Positions 29,392 to 37,314 of a DNA stretch of 64,000 nt are shown one piece after another. The DNA lies in the NCBI GenBank assembly GCA_002471015.1, contig DKPB01000038.1, positions 62,001-126,000 of the forward strand, read 5' to 3'. Below the pieces are notes generated by a model. That model made no database searches. It had not been told where the DNA came from and worked only from the letters and a program-made list of their open reading frames with translations. The position numbers and the translations under genes are program-made. Source of the DNA: Stenotrophomonas sp. UBA7346. Lineage in GTDB: Bacteria; Pseudomonadota; Gammaproteobacteria; Xanthomonadales; Xanthomonadaceae. Position 1 is the first letter of the stretch. Every line of letters starts with the position of its first letter.

Positions 29392-29666
29392 GCGTACTCC
29401 ATCCGCAATGAGGAACCTGCATGCTGCAACAGCCAGACGCCCCGCACCGGCCACATCCGGACGCAGCATCGCCCGGTGATCGACAAGCGGCTACACGGGC
29501 TGATACCCGACCGGTGAAACCGCAGGGGGTGCTCCCGGGTCAGGCAACCGGTGCATGGCCAGCTTGCTGCCCTGGTACTGGTGAGCGGCCCCGTCTCCCC
29601 CTACCATCGCCAATTCAGCAGGGCCCGCCCGGGTCAGGCTTGTGATCCCCCGGCAAGGAGCCCTGC

Positions 29667-30038
29667 ATGACAAAGACCTGTCTGATCCTTCTGGCCCTGG
29701 CCACGTTCCCGGCCAGCGCGCAGCCCGTTTACAAGTGCAGCAGCACGCAGGGCGTTACCCGTTACCAATCCACACCCTGCGAGGCCGGCGAGACCTCCGC
29801 ACGCCGCCAGCATGCGCCTGCGTCGATGGGCGCAAACGGCCCTGCACCCGATCCCACCGGCGTCACCGTGATACCTGGCCAGCGCCGCGTGCAGGTGCGT
29901 TACACCACCACAGCGGGCAACGAGCAGTGCGATGGCGCCAAGGCCATGCGCACCGCGGCGCTGGCGGCGGCCGGGGCGCAGGCCACCCCGTCCATGCGTG
30001 CAGGCCTGGACCGGGACGTGCAGAATGCCTGCAGATGA
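29667..30038 (+). CDS. DUF4124-like exported protein
   Basis: A 123-residue protein with a signal peptide (MTKTCLILLALATFPASA) followed by PVYKCSSTQGVTRYQSTPCE, the pattern of the DUF4124 domain with two cysteines. The C-terminal half, with Cys in NEQCDGA and in the last residues (NACR), may form further disulfides. A periplasmic location is inferred; function unknown. A related DUF4124 protein occurs at 36682. Confidence 0.75.
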   Translation: MTKTCLILLALATFPASAQPVYKCSSTQGVTRYQSTPCEAGETSARRQHAPASMGANGPAPDPTGVTVIPGQRRVQVRYTTTAGNEQCDGAKAMRTAALAAAGAQATPSMRAGLDRDVQNACR

Positions 30039-30108
30039 ACCTGCCGGCGTAGCCAGGGCAACGACGTGCCTGCACCCGTTGCGCCACCTGTAGCCCCCGG
30101 AGAACGCC

Positions 30109-30471
30109 ATGTCGGAACCGACCCATACCCGTTACACACTTGCCGTACTGGACCTGGCGCGCTCCACCGACTACTACGCATCCGTGCTGGGCTTGGCCAT
30201 GGATTTCGCCGCGCCGGGCTGGAGCTTCATGTCACGCGGCAGCTTCCGGGTGATGCTGGGCGAATGCACCGATGCGATCCCGCCGCAGGAATTGGGTGAT
30301 CATTCCTGGTATGGCTATGTGACGGTTTCCGATGCCACGGCCCTGTTCCAGGAATACCGCGCCGCGGGCGCCGAATTCACCCAGCCGCTTGCCGACAAAC
30401 CCTGGGGCATGCGTGAATTCGGTGTACGCACCATCGACGGCCACCGCCTGATGTTCGGCCAGGAACTCTAG
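30109..30471 (+). CDS. VOC family (glyoxalase/bleomycin resistance fold) protein
   Basis: A 120-residue single-domain protein. RYTLAVLDLARSTDYYASVLGL at the N-terminus, then WSFMSRGSFRVMLGE, and the C-terminal REFGVRTIDGHRLMFGQEL fit the paired beta-alpha-beta modules of the VOC fold. A glutamate appears at the place of the usual metal ligand in VMLGE. It could be a lyase, dioxygenase or binding protein; nothing nearby indicates which. The start at 30109 has GGAG about nine bases upstream. Confidence 0.88.
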   Translation: MSEPTHTRYTLAVLDLARSTDYYASVLGLAMDFAAPGWSFMSRGSFRVMLGECTDAIPPQELGDHSWYGYVTVSDATALFQEYRAAGAEFTQPLADKPWGMREFGVRTIDGHRLMFGQEL

Positions 30472-30549
30472 CGCAGCACGCAACACCGCAATGCAGATCC
30501 AAGGAAGTTCCGTGTAACCACACGCAGCACCTGATCAGGAATCACCCGC

Positions 30550-30846
30550 ATGCAGTGGATTGATGATCTTGAAATGGAAGCCTGGAACAGCGTGATCGAA
30601 GAGCTGGTCTGGCACCTACGCAACGGCCGCACACCTACCACCATCACCCGCAGGTTCGAGCCAGAGCGTGGCATCGAGTTCCGCTTCAGCAACGCCGCCG
30701 CCAGCTTCCTGGCCATCGCTGATACGTCACTGGAACAACACTGGAAGGATGCCGTCGCCATCATCGGCCGCTTCCCTCAGCTCAATGCCACCCGCCTGCA
30801 TTGCGGCTGCGCCGATCCAGCCGCACCCCACCGGGTGCAGGCCTAA
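30550..30846 (+). CDS. Hypothetical protein, 98 residues
   Basis: Not recognised. It is acidic near its N-terminus (MQWIDDLEMEAWNSVIEEL), looks soluble, and has a central EPERGIEFRFSNAAASFLAI and a C-terminal CGCADP cysteine pair. There is no signal peptide or membrane segment. It lies 78 bp after the VOC gene on the same strand, and its stop codon overlaps that of the convergent Tli4-like gene by 4 bp. Codon use looks like its neighbours. It could be an effector-free accessory gene or a poorly conserved family member. Confidence 0.55.
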   Translation: MQWIDDLEMEAWNSVIEELVWHLRNGRTPTTITRRFEPERGIEFRFSNAAASFLAIADTSLEQHWKDAVAIIGRFPQLNATRLHCGCADPAAPHRVQA

Positions 30847-31829
30847 TCCGCGCCAGGCCTTGCTCGCAGGCTGCCGAGCAGCTGATCCCATACCTGCAAC
30901 GCCTCCTCATCACTGCTGAACGCAGTTGCCGTCTGCGTGCCCAACTGCAACGACAGGAAGGGCCGCTGCAAGGATTCCGGCTGCCCCTGGAACTCCCACA
31001 GGAACCGGTACTCCGGACCGTCATCGGTATCGCTACGGACCAATAATTCGTCGCCGGCAAGCCCATCGACGCTGCGCTTGCCGGCACGCAACCGCACCGT
31101 GCCCGCTGGCAGCGCACCTGCACGCTGCAACAGTCCGCGGTCAGGCCTGCCCACCACGCGCGACATCAGGCTCGCCCCCGCCCCTGCATGGCCAGGCACC
31201 TGCAGTGCCACGATCAGTTCCTCGGTATTGAGGCGTGCACCCCGGATGAAACCCGAATCGATGCAGAACCCAGGCCCCGTCGGCAAGGTCGCCGCATCCC
31301 GGTAGTGGATGCGTGGGCGCAGCGCGCGAAGATTGTCGATCGCCGCCGGCAGCCTTGCCGCATCGGTCTGCGCACTGACAAGGAACAGCACCCGCTGCGC
31401 CGGATCATGGATGTGCAGCTCCTGCAGTTGGCCGGCACGGCTGCTGTCACTGAGCCATGAGGTCTGCACGACGGCAGTGTCATCCAGGTGGGTGCTGCCT
31501 ACCCACATGCTGCCGCCATCACGATGCCGCGCCTGCCGCAGCTCGCTCTCGCGTGCGGCAAGCAGCTGCTGGAAGTCGGCGTGACCTATTCCATGCCGTG
31601 TGGTGACGCGCTTGGCTGCATGGATGTAGAGGGGCTGCGCAGCAGGCGCCGGCAACGCGTTGACAAGAAAGCGCCCAATGCAGGCGCCGCCGGCAGGGAC
31701 ATCCATTGGCCCAGGCCTGGCCACGGCCTTGCCCATCGCCGCCAGCACCAGCAGGGCAATAGTTGCCGCGGCGCGCCGACCGCTGCGGTTGCAGCGTCCC
31801 GTCTTCGAAGTCAACGTATTGCGCTCCAT
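30843..31829 (-). CDS. Tli4-like immunity protein family member, exported
   Basis: A 328-residue protein starting at 31829; longer readings run into the proP terminator. An N-terminal hydrophobic segment (RRAAATIALLVLAAMGKAVA) indicates export. The mature part begins CIGRFLVNALPAPA, and the C-terminus has DGLAGDELLVRSDTDDGPEY and SLQRPFLSLQLGTQ. This arrangement resembles Tli4, the periplasmic immunity protein against the type VI lipase effector Tle4. No effector, VgrG or other secretion gene is nearby, so it would be an orphan. The assignment rests on pattern recall and needs a profile search. Confidence 0.6.
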   Translation of the reverse strand: MERNTLTSKTGRCNRSGRRAAATIALLVLAAMGKAVARPGPMDVPAGGACIGRFLVNALPAPAAQPLYIHAAKRVTTRHGIGHADFQQLLAARESELRQARHRDGGSMWVGSTHLDDTAVVQTSWLSDSSRAGQLQELHIHDPAQRVLFLVSAQTDAARLPAAIDNLRALRPRIHYRDAATLPTGPGFCIDSGFIRGARLNTEELIVALQVPGHAGAGASLMSRVVGRPDRGLLQRAGALPAGTVRLRAGKRSVDGLAGDELLVRSDTDDGPEYRFLWEFQGQPESLQRPFLSLQLGTQTATAFSSDEEALQVWDQLLGSLRARPGAD

Positions 31830-31888
31830 GCACCGTCCTGTTCGGGATCCAAAGCCAGCCTCGCCGACGCCATCGCCGGGACGACAGA

Positions 31889-31917
31889 ATCTGCAGGGCA
31901 TGCTCTGCCCTGCAGAT
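31889..31917 (-). terminator. candidate proP terminator
   Basis: A perfect 12-bp stem (ATCTGCAGGGCA 31889-31900 with TGCCCTGCAGAT 31906-31917) and a 5-nt loop, about 60 bp past the proP stop codon. On the minus strand it is followed only by TCTGTCG, so the U-tract is poor. Confidence 0.55.
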
Positions 31918-31974
31918 CCTACCTCTGTGCGCGCCCAGGATGCGTCAGGACGAGGCGGACGCGGCTGCCGGACC

Positions 31975-33504
31975 TCAGGCCAGATCCGGGTGCCGGTCCA
32001 CCAACCCCTGCTTGCGGCGCTCCAGTTCGGACAGCTTCGCCTGCAGGTCACTGATCTCACCATCCAGCTCTTCCACGCTGGCTTCGATGTGGTCGTAGGC
32101 CTGCTGCAGCAGTTCGCGGGCCTCGCGCCGGTTGGACGCGTTGGGGGTGTCGCCGCGCAGTGGCTTGTTGGCGGTTTCACGCATGAACCAGGCCGTCACC
32201 AGCCCGATGCACGCGACCACCATCAGGTAGTACGCCGGCATCATCAGGTTGCCGGTTGCTTCCACCAACCAGGCGGCGGCTGTCGGGGTGACACCCGCGA
32301 TGATCACCGAGATGTTGAATGCCGTAGCCAACGCGCTGTAGCGCACACGGGTGGGAAACATGGCCGGCAAGGTCGAGGCCATCACCCCGATCAGGCAGTT
32401 CAGCAACACCGCCAGCAGCAACAGGCCAACGAAGATCCAGCCGATGTTGCCACTGGTGATCAGGTGGAACGCCGGGATGGCCGCCACCAGCAAGCCCAGG
32501 CTGCCGGCCGCGATGAAGGGACGGCGACCAATGCGATCACTGGCCATCCCCACGAAGGGCTGCACGAACAGCATGCCCACCATCACCACGATGATGATCA
32601 GCACGCCGTGGTCCTCGGAGTAATGCAGGTTGTGCGCCAGGTAGGTGGGCATATAGGTAAGCAGCATGTAGTAGGTGACATTGGTCACCAGCACGATGCC
32701 GACGCAGACCAGCAGCGACCGCCAGTACGTGCTGACGATCTCCTTGAAGGAAATACGTGGCGCGCTGCCCACTGCGTCCTGGTCCTCCTTTTCCATGCGC
32801 TCCAACTGCTCGGTGAAGGCAGGCGTTTCCTCGGCGGCATGACGCAGGTACAGGCCGATCAGGCCCAACGGCGCAGCCAGGAAAAACGGGATACGCCAGC
32901 CCCATTCGAGGAACTGCGCCTCGCCGACAATACTGCTGAGCAGTACCACCACACCGGCACCGGAGACGAAGCCGATGATGGATCCGAAGTCCAGCCAACT
33001 GCTCAGGAAGCCGCGGCGACGGTCAGGCGAGAACTCGGCCACGAATACCGCCGCACCGGTGTACTCGCCGCCCACGGAGAAACCCTGAGCCAGTTTGCAC
33101 AGCAGCAGCAGAATGGGCGCGAGGATGCCGATGCTTTCATAGGACGGAATCAGGCCAATGCAGAAGGTGCTGATGGCCATCAGGATGATGGTGGCCGACA
33201 ACACCTTCTGTCGTCCAAAGCGGTCCCCCATCACACCAAAGAACACGCCCCCCAACGGCCGCACCAGGAAGGGCACCGAGAACGTCGCCAAGGCGGCAAT
33301 CGTCTGCACGCTGGGCGAGGCGTCCGGAAAAAACACCTTGCCCAGTGCGTAGGCAACAAAGCCATAGACACCAAAGTCAAACCACTCCATGGCATTGCCA
33401 AGGGCGGCGGCCGTTACCGCCTTCTTGACCTTGGCCTTGTCGATGACAGTGATGTCGTCGATCTGGAGCGGCGCGTTGCGATTGTTGGAATCATCTGCGG
33501 ACAT
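31975..33504 (-). CDS. proP: MFS osmoprotectant/proton symporter, ProP type
   Basis: A 509-residue inner-membrane transporter with twelve predicted helices. The metabolite:H+ symporter signatures are present: ALGNAMEWFDFGVYGFVAY near residue 37, GDRFGRQKVLSATI near residue 95 and LAQGFSVGGEYTGAAVF near residue 138. The last 60 residues form a charged coiled coil (EARELLQQAYDHIEASVEEL then DGEISDLQAKLSELERRKQG), a hallmark of osmosensing ProP proteins that take up proline and glycine betaine. The start at 33504 is preferred for its position before KAKVKKAVTAAALGN. Upstream (33505-33819) is a possible operator. Confidence 0.9.
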   Translation of the reverse strand: MSADDSNNRNAPLQIDDITVIDKAKVKKAVTAAALGNAMEWFDFGVYGFVAYALGKVFFPDASPSVQTIAALATFSVPFLVRPLGGVFFGVMGDRFGRQKVLSATIILMAISTFCIGLIPSYESIGILAPILLLLCKLAQGFSVGGEYTGAAVFVAEFSPDRRRGFLSSWLDFGSIIGFVSGAGVVVLLSSIVGEAQFLEWGWRIPFFLAAPLGLIGLYLRHAAEETPAFTEQLERMEKEDQDAVGSAPRISFKEIVSTYWRSLLVCVGIVLVTNVTYYMLLTYMPTYLAHNLHYSEDHGVLIIIVVMVGMLFVQPFVGMASDRIGRRPFIAAGSLGLLVAAIPAFHLITSGNIGWIFVGLLLLAVLLNCLIGVMASTLPAMFPTRVRYSALATAFNISVIIAGVTPTAAAWLVEATGNLMMPAYYLMVVACIGLVTAWFMRETANKPLRGDTPNASNRREARELLQQAYDHIEASVEELDGEISDLQAKLSELERRKQGLVDRHPDLA

Positions 33505-33728
33505 GCAGGACCAATCCTCCCGAGTTGGATGGGATACGTGCACGGACATGCGGGAAAACCCGGCGCAGGCCGAAATGCGCACGAATGAATGACCCACGGC
33601 GCAGCCGCGGGAACGGTCGGGGACAGAAAGAACCGGGATGGACCCGGAAAAGGCGCGATGCCAAGCTGTCCAGGTACCCGCAGGCCAAGGCCTTGCGTCA
33701 GACGCAACGGGATACCAAGCCCAACAAG

Positions 33729-33749
33729 CTTAACGAAACAGGCGTTAAG
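33729..33749. promoter_or_regulatory. inverted repeat upstream of proP
   Basis: CTTAACG-(7 nt)-CGTTAAG forms perfect 7-bp arms, 225 bp before the proP start codon and 71 bp after the end of the DUF2809 gene on the other side. It has the size of a dimeric regulator site; no regulator gene is adjacent. The rest of the 315-bp gap 33505-33819 has no gene or known repeat. Confidence 0.35.
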
Positions 33750-33819
33750 AAGACTTAAAGAGGCGGCAAATCTACAACTGAACGCGCGGATACATGCATT
33801 TCACGCTGCCATCTCCGCT

Positions 33820-34233
33820 TCAGCGCAGTCGCCGATGCGCAGCTTTCACTCCTGCGACCAGCACACAGCCCACCGCATAACAGGCAATATCGCCCCACGA
33901 AAACGTGTTGCCGATGACCGTATACATCACGTCGCCGCGCACGAAACCCAGGCGCTCGGCCATGCCGAAATACTGTGCCAACTCCACCAGGCAGGCAAAC
34001 AGAAATACCGCCCACAGCAGCACGCGATCGTTGATGCATAACACGCTGCGTGCGGCCGCGTACAACAGCACCACCACCAGCACATCGCCCAGGTAGGCAC
34101 GTACCCAGGCCACGTGCGGCAGGCCCATGGCGATGATCAGCTCAACCGCGAAGACCAGCACTGCAAGCAACAGGTAACGACCATTGAATGCAAACACCGG
34201 GGCTGACCCGCCATGCTCAACGCCAGTTTGCAT
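33820..34233 (-). CDS. DUF2809 family small membrane protein
   Basis: A 137-residue protein with about four hydrophobic helices (FNGRYLLLAVLVFAVELIIA; YLGDVLVVVLLYAAARSVL; VLLWAVFLFACLVELAQYF; WGDIACYAVGCVLVAGV). The spacing of VELAQYF and GDVMYTVIGNTFSWGDIACY matches DUF2809, possibly related to VanZ-like proteins. Function unknown. The chosen start (34233) overlaps the end of the upstream DUF3228 gene by 17 bp, so the pair is probably cotranscribed. Confidence 0.78.
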   Translation of the reverse strand: MQTGVEHGGSAPVFAFNGRYLLLAVLVFAVELIIAMGLPHVAWVRAYLGDVLVVVLLYAAARSVLCINDRVLLWAVFLFACLVELAQYFGMAERLGFVRGDVMYTVIGNTFSWGDIACYAVGCVLVAGVKAAHRRLR

Positions 34234-34771
34234 TTGCCTGCCAGAATTCCACCGCACGCTGGTACGCGGCGCGATCGATTGGTACACCGGACCCGCCCTC
34301 CTCCACACCCAGGGCATTGCGCATCATGGTGATCGGCGCCATGGGGATCTCGTCCGGCGTGGCGGTGTACAGGCAACCAACCACACCCCAGTCCGCATCG
34401 ATGGGGGAGCCCTCCTTCTGCAGCTGCTCCCGGCTGTAAAGGATTACCACCAGGTAGTTCGCCACCGGCACATCCACACCTTCAAACCAACGCACCAGCA
34501 CCGGCAGTTCGTCACGGTTGCGCGCCTCGTAGGCCGAACGCAGCAGGTGGCGGTTTTCATCGGTCACCGGCACGGTCAGGCAGCGGGTAGTGGTCCAGTT
34601 GCGATAGACATGGAGCTTGCAGAACGGCGCATAGCCATCGAGCACCACATCGGCTGCGTTCGCGTTCAAGTACTGCTCGAACTGCTCGGCACTGCAGTCC
34701 TGGATGGTGTTTGGGCGCGGCGTGCGCGGAAACAGGCGGGGGCGGGCAAACGGCGTCAGGTAGATGGACAT
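34217..34771 (-). CDS. DUF3228 family protein
   Basis: A 184-residue soluble protein beginning MSIYLTPFARPRLFPRTP and containing RWFEGVDVPVANYLVVILYS, DWGVVGCLYTATPDEIPMAP, ITMMRNALGVEEGGSG and GVPIDRAAYQRAVEFW, typical of DUF3228. Function unknown; no catalytic motif is recognised. Two tandem ATGs (34774, 34771) are possible starts. It forms a probable two-gene unit with the DUF2809 membrane protein. Confidence 0.82.
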   Translation of the reverse strand: MSIYLTPFARPRLFPRTPRPNTIQDCSAEQFEQYLNANAADVVLDGYAPFCKLHVYRNWTTTRCLTVPVTDENRHLLRSAYEARNRDELPVLVRWFEGVDVPVANYLVVILYSREQLQKEGSPIDADWGVVGCLYTATPDEIPMAPITMMRNALGVEEGGSGVPIDRAAYQRAVEFWQANANWR

Positions 34772-34956
34772 CATCACTTCCAGCAATGGCTGGTGGCATT
34801 GTCGGCGATGCCAGCTTGGACGGGAACCGCGATGGCCAACCCCACCTGCAAGAACGCTTGATCACTGAACCGCCGCACTTGCCTGCACACCACTCCGACA
34901 GCCTTGCGACAACCTGCCCGCGACAGTGCCAACGTCACTCCTACCGGGCTGCGCCC

Positions 34957-35709
34957 ATGCCCCGCGACGAACTTTCCAGCAAGGTCCCCGCCATCACCCT
35001 CGGCTTCTGGGTCACCAAGATCCTGGCCACCACCCTGGGGGAAATCGGCGGCGATGCCGTCACCATGTCGATGCACCTCGGCTACCTGCTGGGCACCGCA
35101 GTGTTCGCCACACTGTTCATCCTGGCAGTGCGAGGGCAGATCCGCGCGCAGCGCTTCCAACCCTGGACCTACTGGCCGGCCATCATCGCCAGCACCACCG
35201 TCGGTACCACCCTGGCCGACTACGTCGACCGTTCGCTGGGTATCGGCTACACCGGCGGCACGGCACTGCTGCTCGGCCTGCTGTTGCTGACTCTGTGGGT
35301 CTGGCACCGCAGCACCGGCAGCGTCTCCGTCAGTCGCATCACGACGCCACGCGATGAGATGTTCTATTGGCTGACCATCACCTTCTCGCAGACGCTGGGT
35401 ACGGCATTGGGCGACTGGGCCGCTGATACCCAGGGGCTGGGCTACGGCGGCGGCATTGCGGTGTTTGCCGGGCTGCTGGCGCTGGTTGCCCTGCTGTCCT
35501 GGCGCAGCCAGCTCTCGCGGACACTGCTGTTCTGGATGGCCTTCATCCTGACCCGCCCGTTGGGCGCGGTGGTCGGTGATTTCCTCGACAAACCCCTCGA
35601 TCACGGTGGATTGGCACTGAGCCGATACGCTGCCTCGCTGGTGCTGCTGCTGGCCATCGTGGCCTGCGTGGCCCTGCTGCCGCAGCGCCCGGCACCGCGG
35701 GCGCACTAG
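34957..35709 (+). CDS. COG4705-type membrane protein with fourfold internal repeat
   Basis: A 250-residue protein with about eight hydrophobic helices. Four similar segments of about 42 residues each are seen near residues 18-58, 72-116, 137-181 and 193-238: [F/Y]W, then a helix, then [L/V]G-x3-[G/A]D, then GYxxG in the first three, then a second helix (TLGEIGGDAV; TVGTTLADYV; TLGTALGDWA; PLGAVVGDFL). I recall this as the uncharacterised COG4705 family. The repeated Gly-x3-Gly-Asp motifs suggest a pore or ion path, which is inference only. No obvious partner gene adjoins. Confidence 0.78.
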   Translation: MPRDELSSKVPAITLGFWVTKILATTLGEIGGDAVTMSMHLGYLLGTAVFATLFILAVRGQIRAQRFQPWTYWPAIIASTTVGTTLADYVDRSLGIGYTGGTALLLGLLLLTLWVWHRSTGSVSVSRITTPRDEMFYWLTITFSQTLGTALGDWAADTQGLGYGGGIAVFAGLLALVALLSWRSQLSRTLLFWMAFILTRPLGAVVGDFLDKPLDHGGLALSRYAASLVLLLAIVACVALLPQRPAPRAH

Positions 35710-35737
35710 CGGCGCCGCGCAGTCACGCCTGCAACCA

Positions 35738-35768
35738 TTGCATATCCATCTTGATGGAGAGATATAAT
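35738..35768 (+). promoter_or_regulatory. metF promoter with a TCCATC-TT-GATGGA dyad
   Basis: A consensus -10 (TATAAT, 35763-35768) stands 31 bp before the metF ATG, with a possible -35 TTGCAT (35738-35743) at a long 19-bp spacing. Between them is a perfect dyad TCCATC-TT-GATGGA (35745-35758). A regulator bound there would contact both promoter elements; a homocysteine- or SAH-responsive factor is a reasonable guess for metF. Confidence 0.55.
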
Positions 35769-35798
35769 GGCCGGCAATCCGCCCCGCACGGCTGCCCC

Positions 35799-36629
35799 AT
35801 GACTGCCCTCAGCTTCGAGTTCTACCCGCCCAAGACCGACGACCAGCGCGCCCAGCTGGACCGTACTGCCGCAAAGCTCAAGGACCATGCCCCCGAGTAC
35901 GTGTCCTGCACCTTCGGCGCCGGCGGCTCCACGCTGAGCTACACCTCCGAAACCGTGCGCCACCTCAACCAGCACCACGGCCTGCAGGCGGCCCCCCACC
36001 TGTCCTGCGTTGGCGGCACCCGCGAGGAGATCCGCGAGCTGCTCAAGCTGTACCGCGCCATTGGCGTCAAGCGCATCGTCGCTCTGCGCGGCGACCTGCC
36101 CTCGGGCATGGGCTTTCCCGGCGACCTGCGTTATGCCTCGGAACTGATCAGCTTCATCCGTGCCGAACACGGCGACGCCTTCCGCATCGAAGTCGGCGCC
36201 TATCCGGAAACCCACCCGCAAGCCAATGACGCGCTGGCCGACCTGCGCCACTTCAAGACCAAGATCGATGCCGGTGCCGACGCTGCGATCACCCAGTACT
36301 TCTACAACACCGACGCCTATTTCCACTTCGTCGATGCGGTGCGTGCGCTGGGCGTGGACGTGCCGATCATTCCGGGGGTGATGCCGATCTCCAACTTCAG
36401 CCAGCTGCGGCGGTTCTCCGAGCAGTGCGGCGCCGAGATCCCGCGCTGGATCAGCAAACGCATGCAGGCCTTCGGCGACGACGCCGAATCCGTGCGCAGT
36501 TTCGGTGCCGACGTGGTCGCGTCGCTGTGCGAACGGTTGATCGACGGCGGCGCGCCTTCGCTGCACTTCTACACCCTCAACCTGGCCAAGCCGACCAACG
36601 CCGTGCTGCAGCGCCTGGGCCGCCGCTGA
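35799..36629 (+). CDS. metF: 5,10-methylenetetrahydrofolate reductase
   Basis: A 276-residue FAD enzyme that reduces methylene-THF to methyl-THF, the methyl donor for methionine synthesis. Recognised segments are SFEFYPPKTDDQ at residue 5, VSCTFGAGGSTLSYTSETV near residue 36, ALRGDLPSGMGFPGDLRYA near residue 98, the FAD-contact HPQANDALADLRHFKTKIDA then GADAAITQYFYN near residue 165, and PGVMPISNFSQLRRF. The start at 35799 fits the family; an earlier Met lies inside the promoter. It supplies the methyl cycle that also uses metK and ahcY in this window. Confidence 0.97.
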   Translation: MTALSFEFYPPKTDDQRAQLDRTAAKLKDHAPEYVSCTFGAGGSTLSYTSETVRHLNQHHGLQAAPHLSCVGGTREEIRELLKLYRAIGVKRIVALRGDLPSGMGFPGDLRYASELISFIRAEHGDAFRIEVGAYPETHPQANDALADLRHFKTKIDAGADAAITQYFYNTDAYFHFVDAVRALGVDVPIIPGVMPISNFSQLRRFSEQCGAEIPRWISKRMQAFGDDAESVRSFGADVVASLCERLIDGGAPSLHFYTLNLAKPTNAVLQRLGRR

Positions 36630-36681
36630 ACACCTACATTCGTCACATCCGGCGTGCGCGGACAACCGCTACCCTTGTGTG

Positions 36682-37305
36682 ATGCGAATCGTGTTGGTTC
36701 TACTGCTGTGCTGCAGCGCCCTGCTCGCCCCTGCGGCGCAGGCGCAGAAGATCAACCGCTGCACCAATGCCCAGGGGCAGACGGTGTACGGCGACAAACC
36801 CTGTGAAACCATGGGCGCGCGCGCACGGCTGCTGCCGGCACCGCGCGCGACGGGCAGCGCCGGTCTGTACCGCGACAGCTGCGCACGCCGCTTGAGCGAA
36901 GTGGTGGGCCTGATCCAGAGCGCCAGTGATGCACGTGACCCGAACCGGTTGTCCAGCATCTACCTGTGGACGGGGCTGTCCAATGCCGCCGCCACCCGCG
37001 TCATGGACCGGTTGGACGAGATCGTGCAGCGGCCGTTGCTGGACATCGCACCGGTATTCCCTGAGCCGCCCCCCTACGAGCCCGAGCCCACCCTGCCCTT
37101 CACCTATACCGATGGCACACCGGTAGAGCCGGGCGCGGCAAGCACTGGCGAGACAAGCGAGTATGCGCCCGCCCCGTCGGCCCCCTATGCGCCACGGCGG
37201 CCGGTGGCACTGCGCCTTGAACAGACGCTGCCACGCAGCAACACGCCCACGCGCACCATTTTCCACCTGCGCCGGCAGTACAACTGCTTCTGGATAAGCC
37301 TGTAG
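36682..37305 (+). CDS. DUF4124-like exported protein
   Basis: A 207-residue protein with a signal peptide (MRIVLVLLLCCSALLAPAAQ) and KINRCTNAQGQTVYGDKPCE, a DUF4124-like domain with two cysteines. Downstream is a segment with a possible helical bundle (RRLSEVVGLIQSASDA), then a Pro/Glu-rich linker (PEPPPYEPEPTLP) and a C-terminal region with LRRQYNCFWISL. The ATG at 36682 is preferred over an in-frame GTG one codon earlier. It lies 52 bp after metF; function unknown. Confidence 0.75.
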   Translation: MRIVLVLLLCCSALLAPAAQAQKINRCTNAQGQTVYGDKPCETMGARARLLPAPRATGSAGLYRDSCARRLSEVVGLIQSASDARDPNRLSSIYLWTGLSNAAATRVMDRLDEIVQRPLLDIAPVFPEPPPYEPEPTLPFTYTDGTPVEPGAASTGETSEYAPAPSAPYAPRRPVALRLEQTLPRSNTPTRTIFHLRRQYNCFWISL

Positions 37306-37314
37306 GGGCCGGGC

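Noticed and set aside
29392..29666. A pseudogene in the gap between the SDR and DUF4124 genes
   Set aside because: Short frames exist but none shows a recognisable protein fragment or a consistent interrupted frame.
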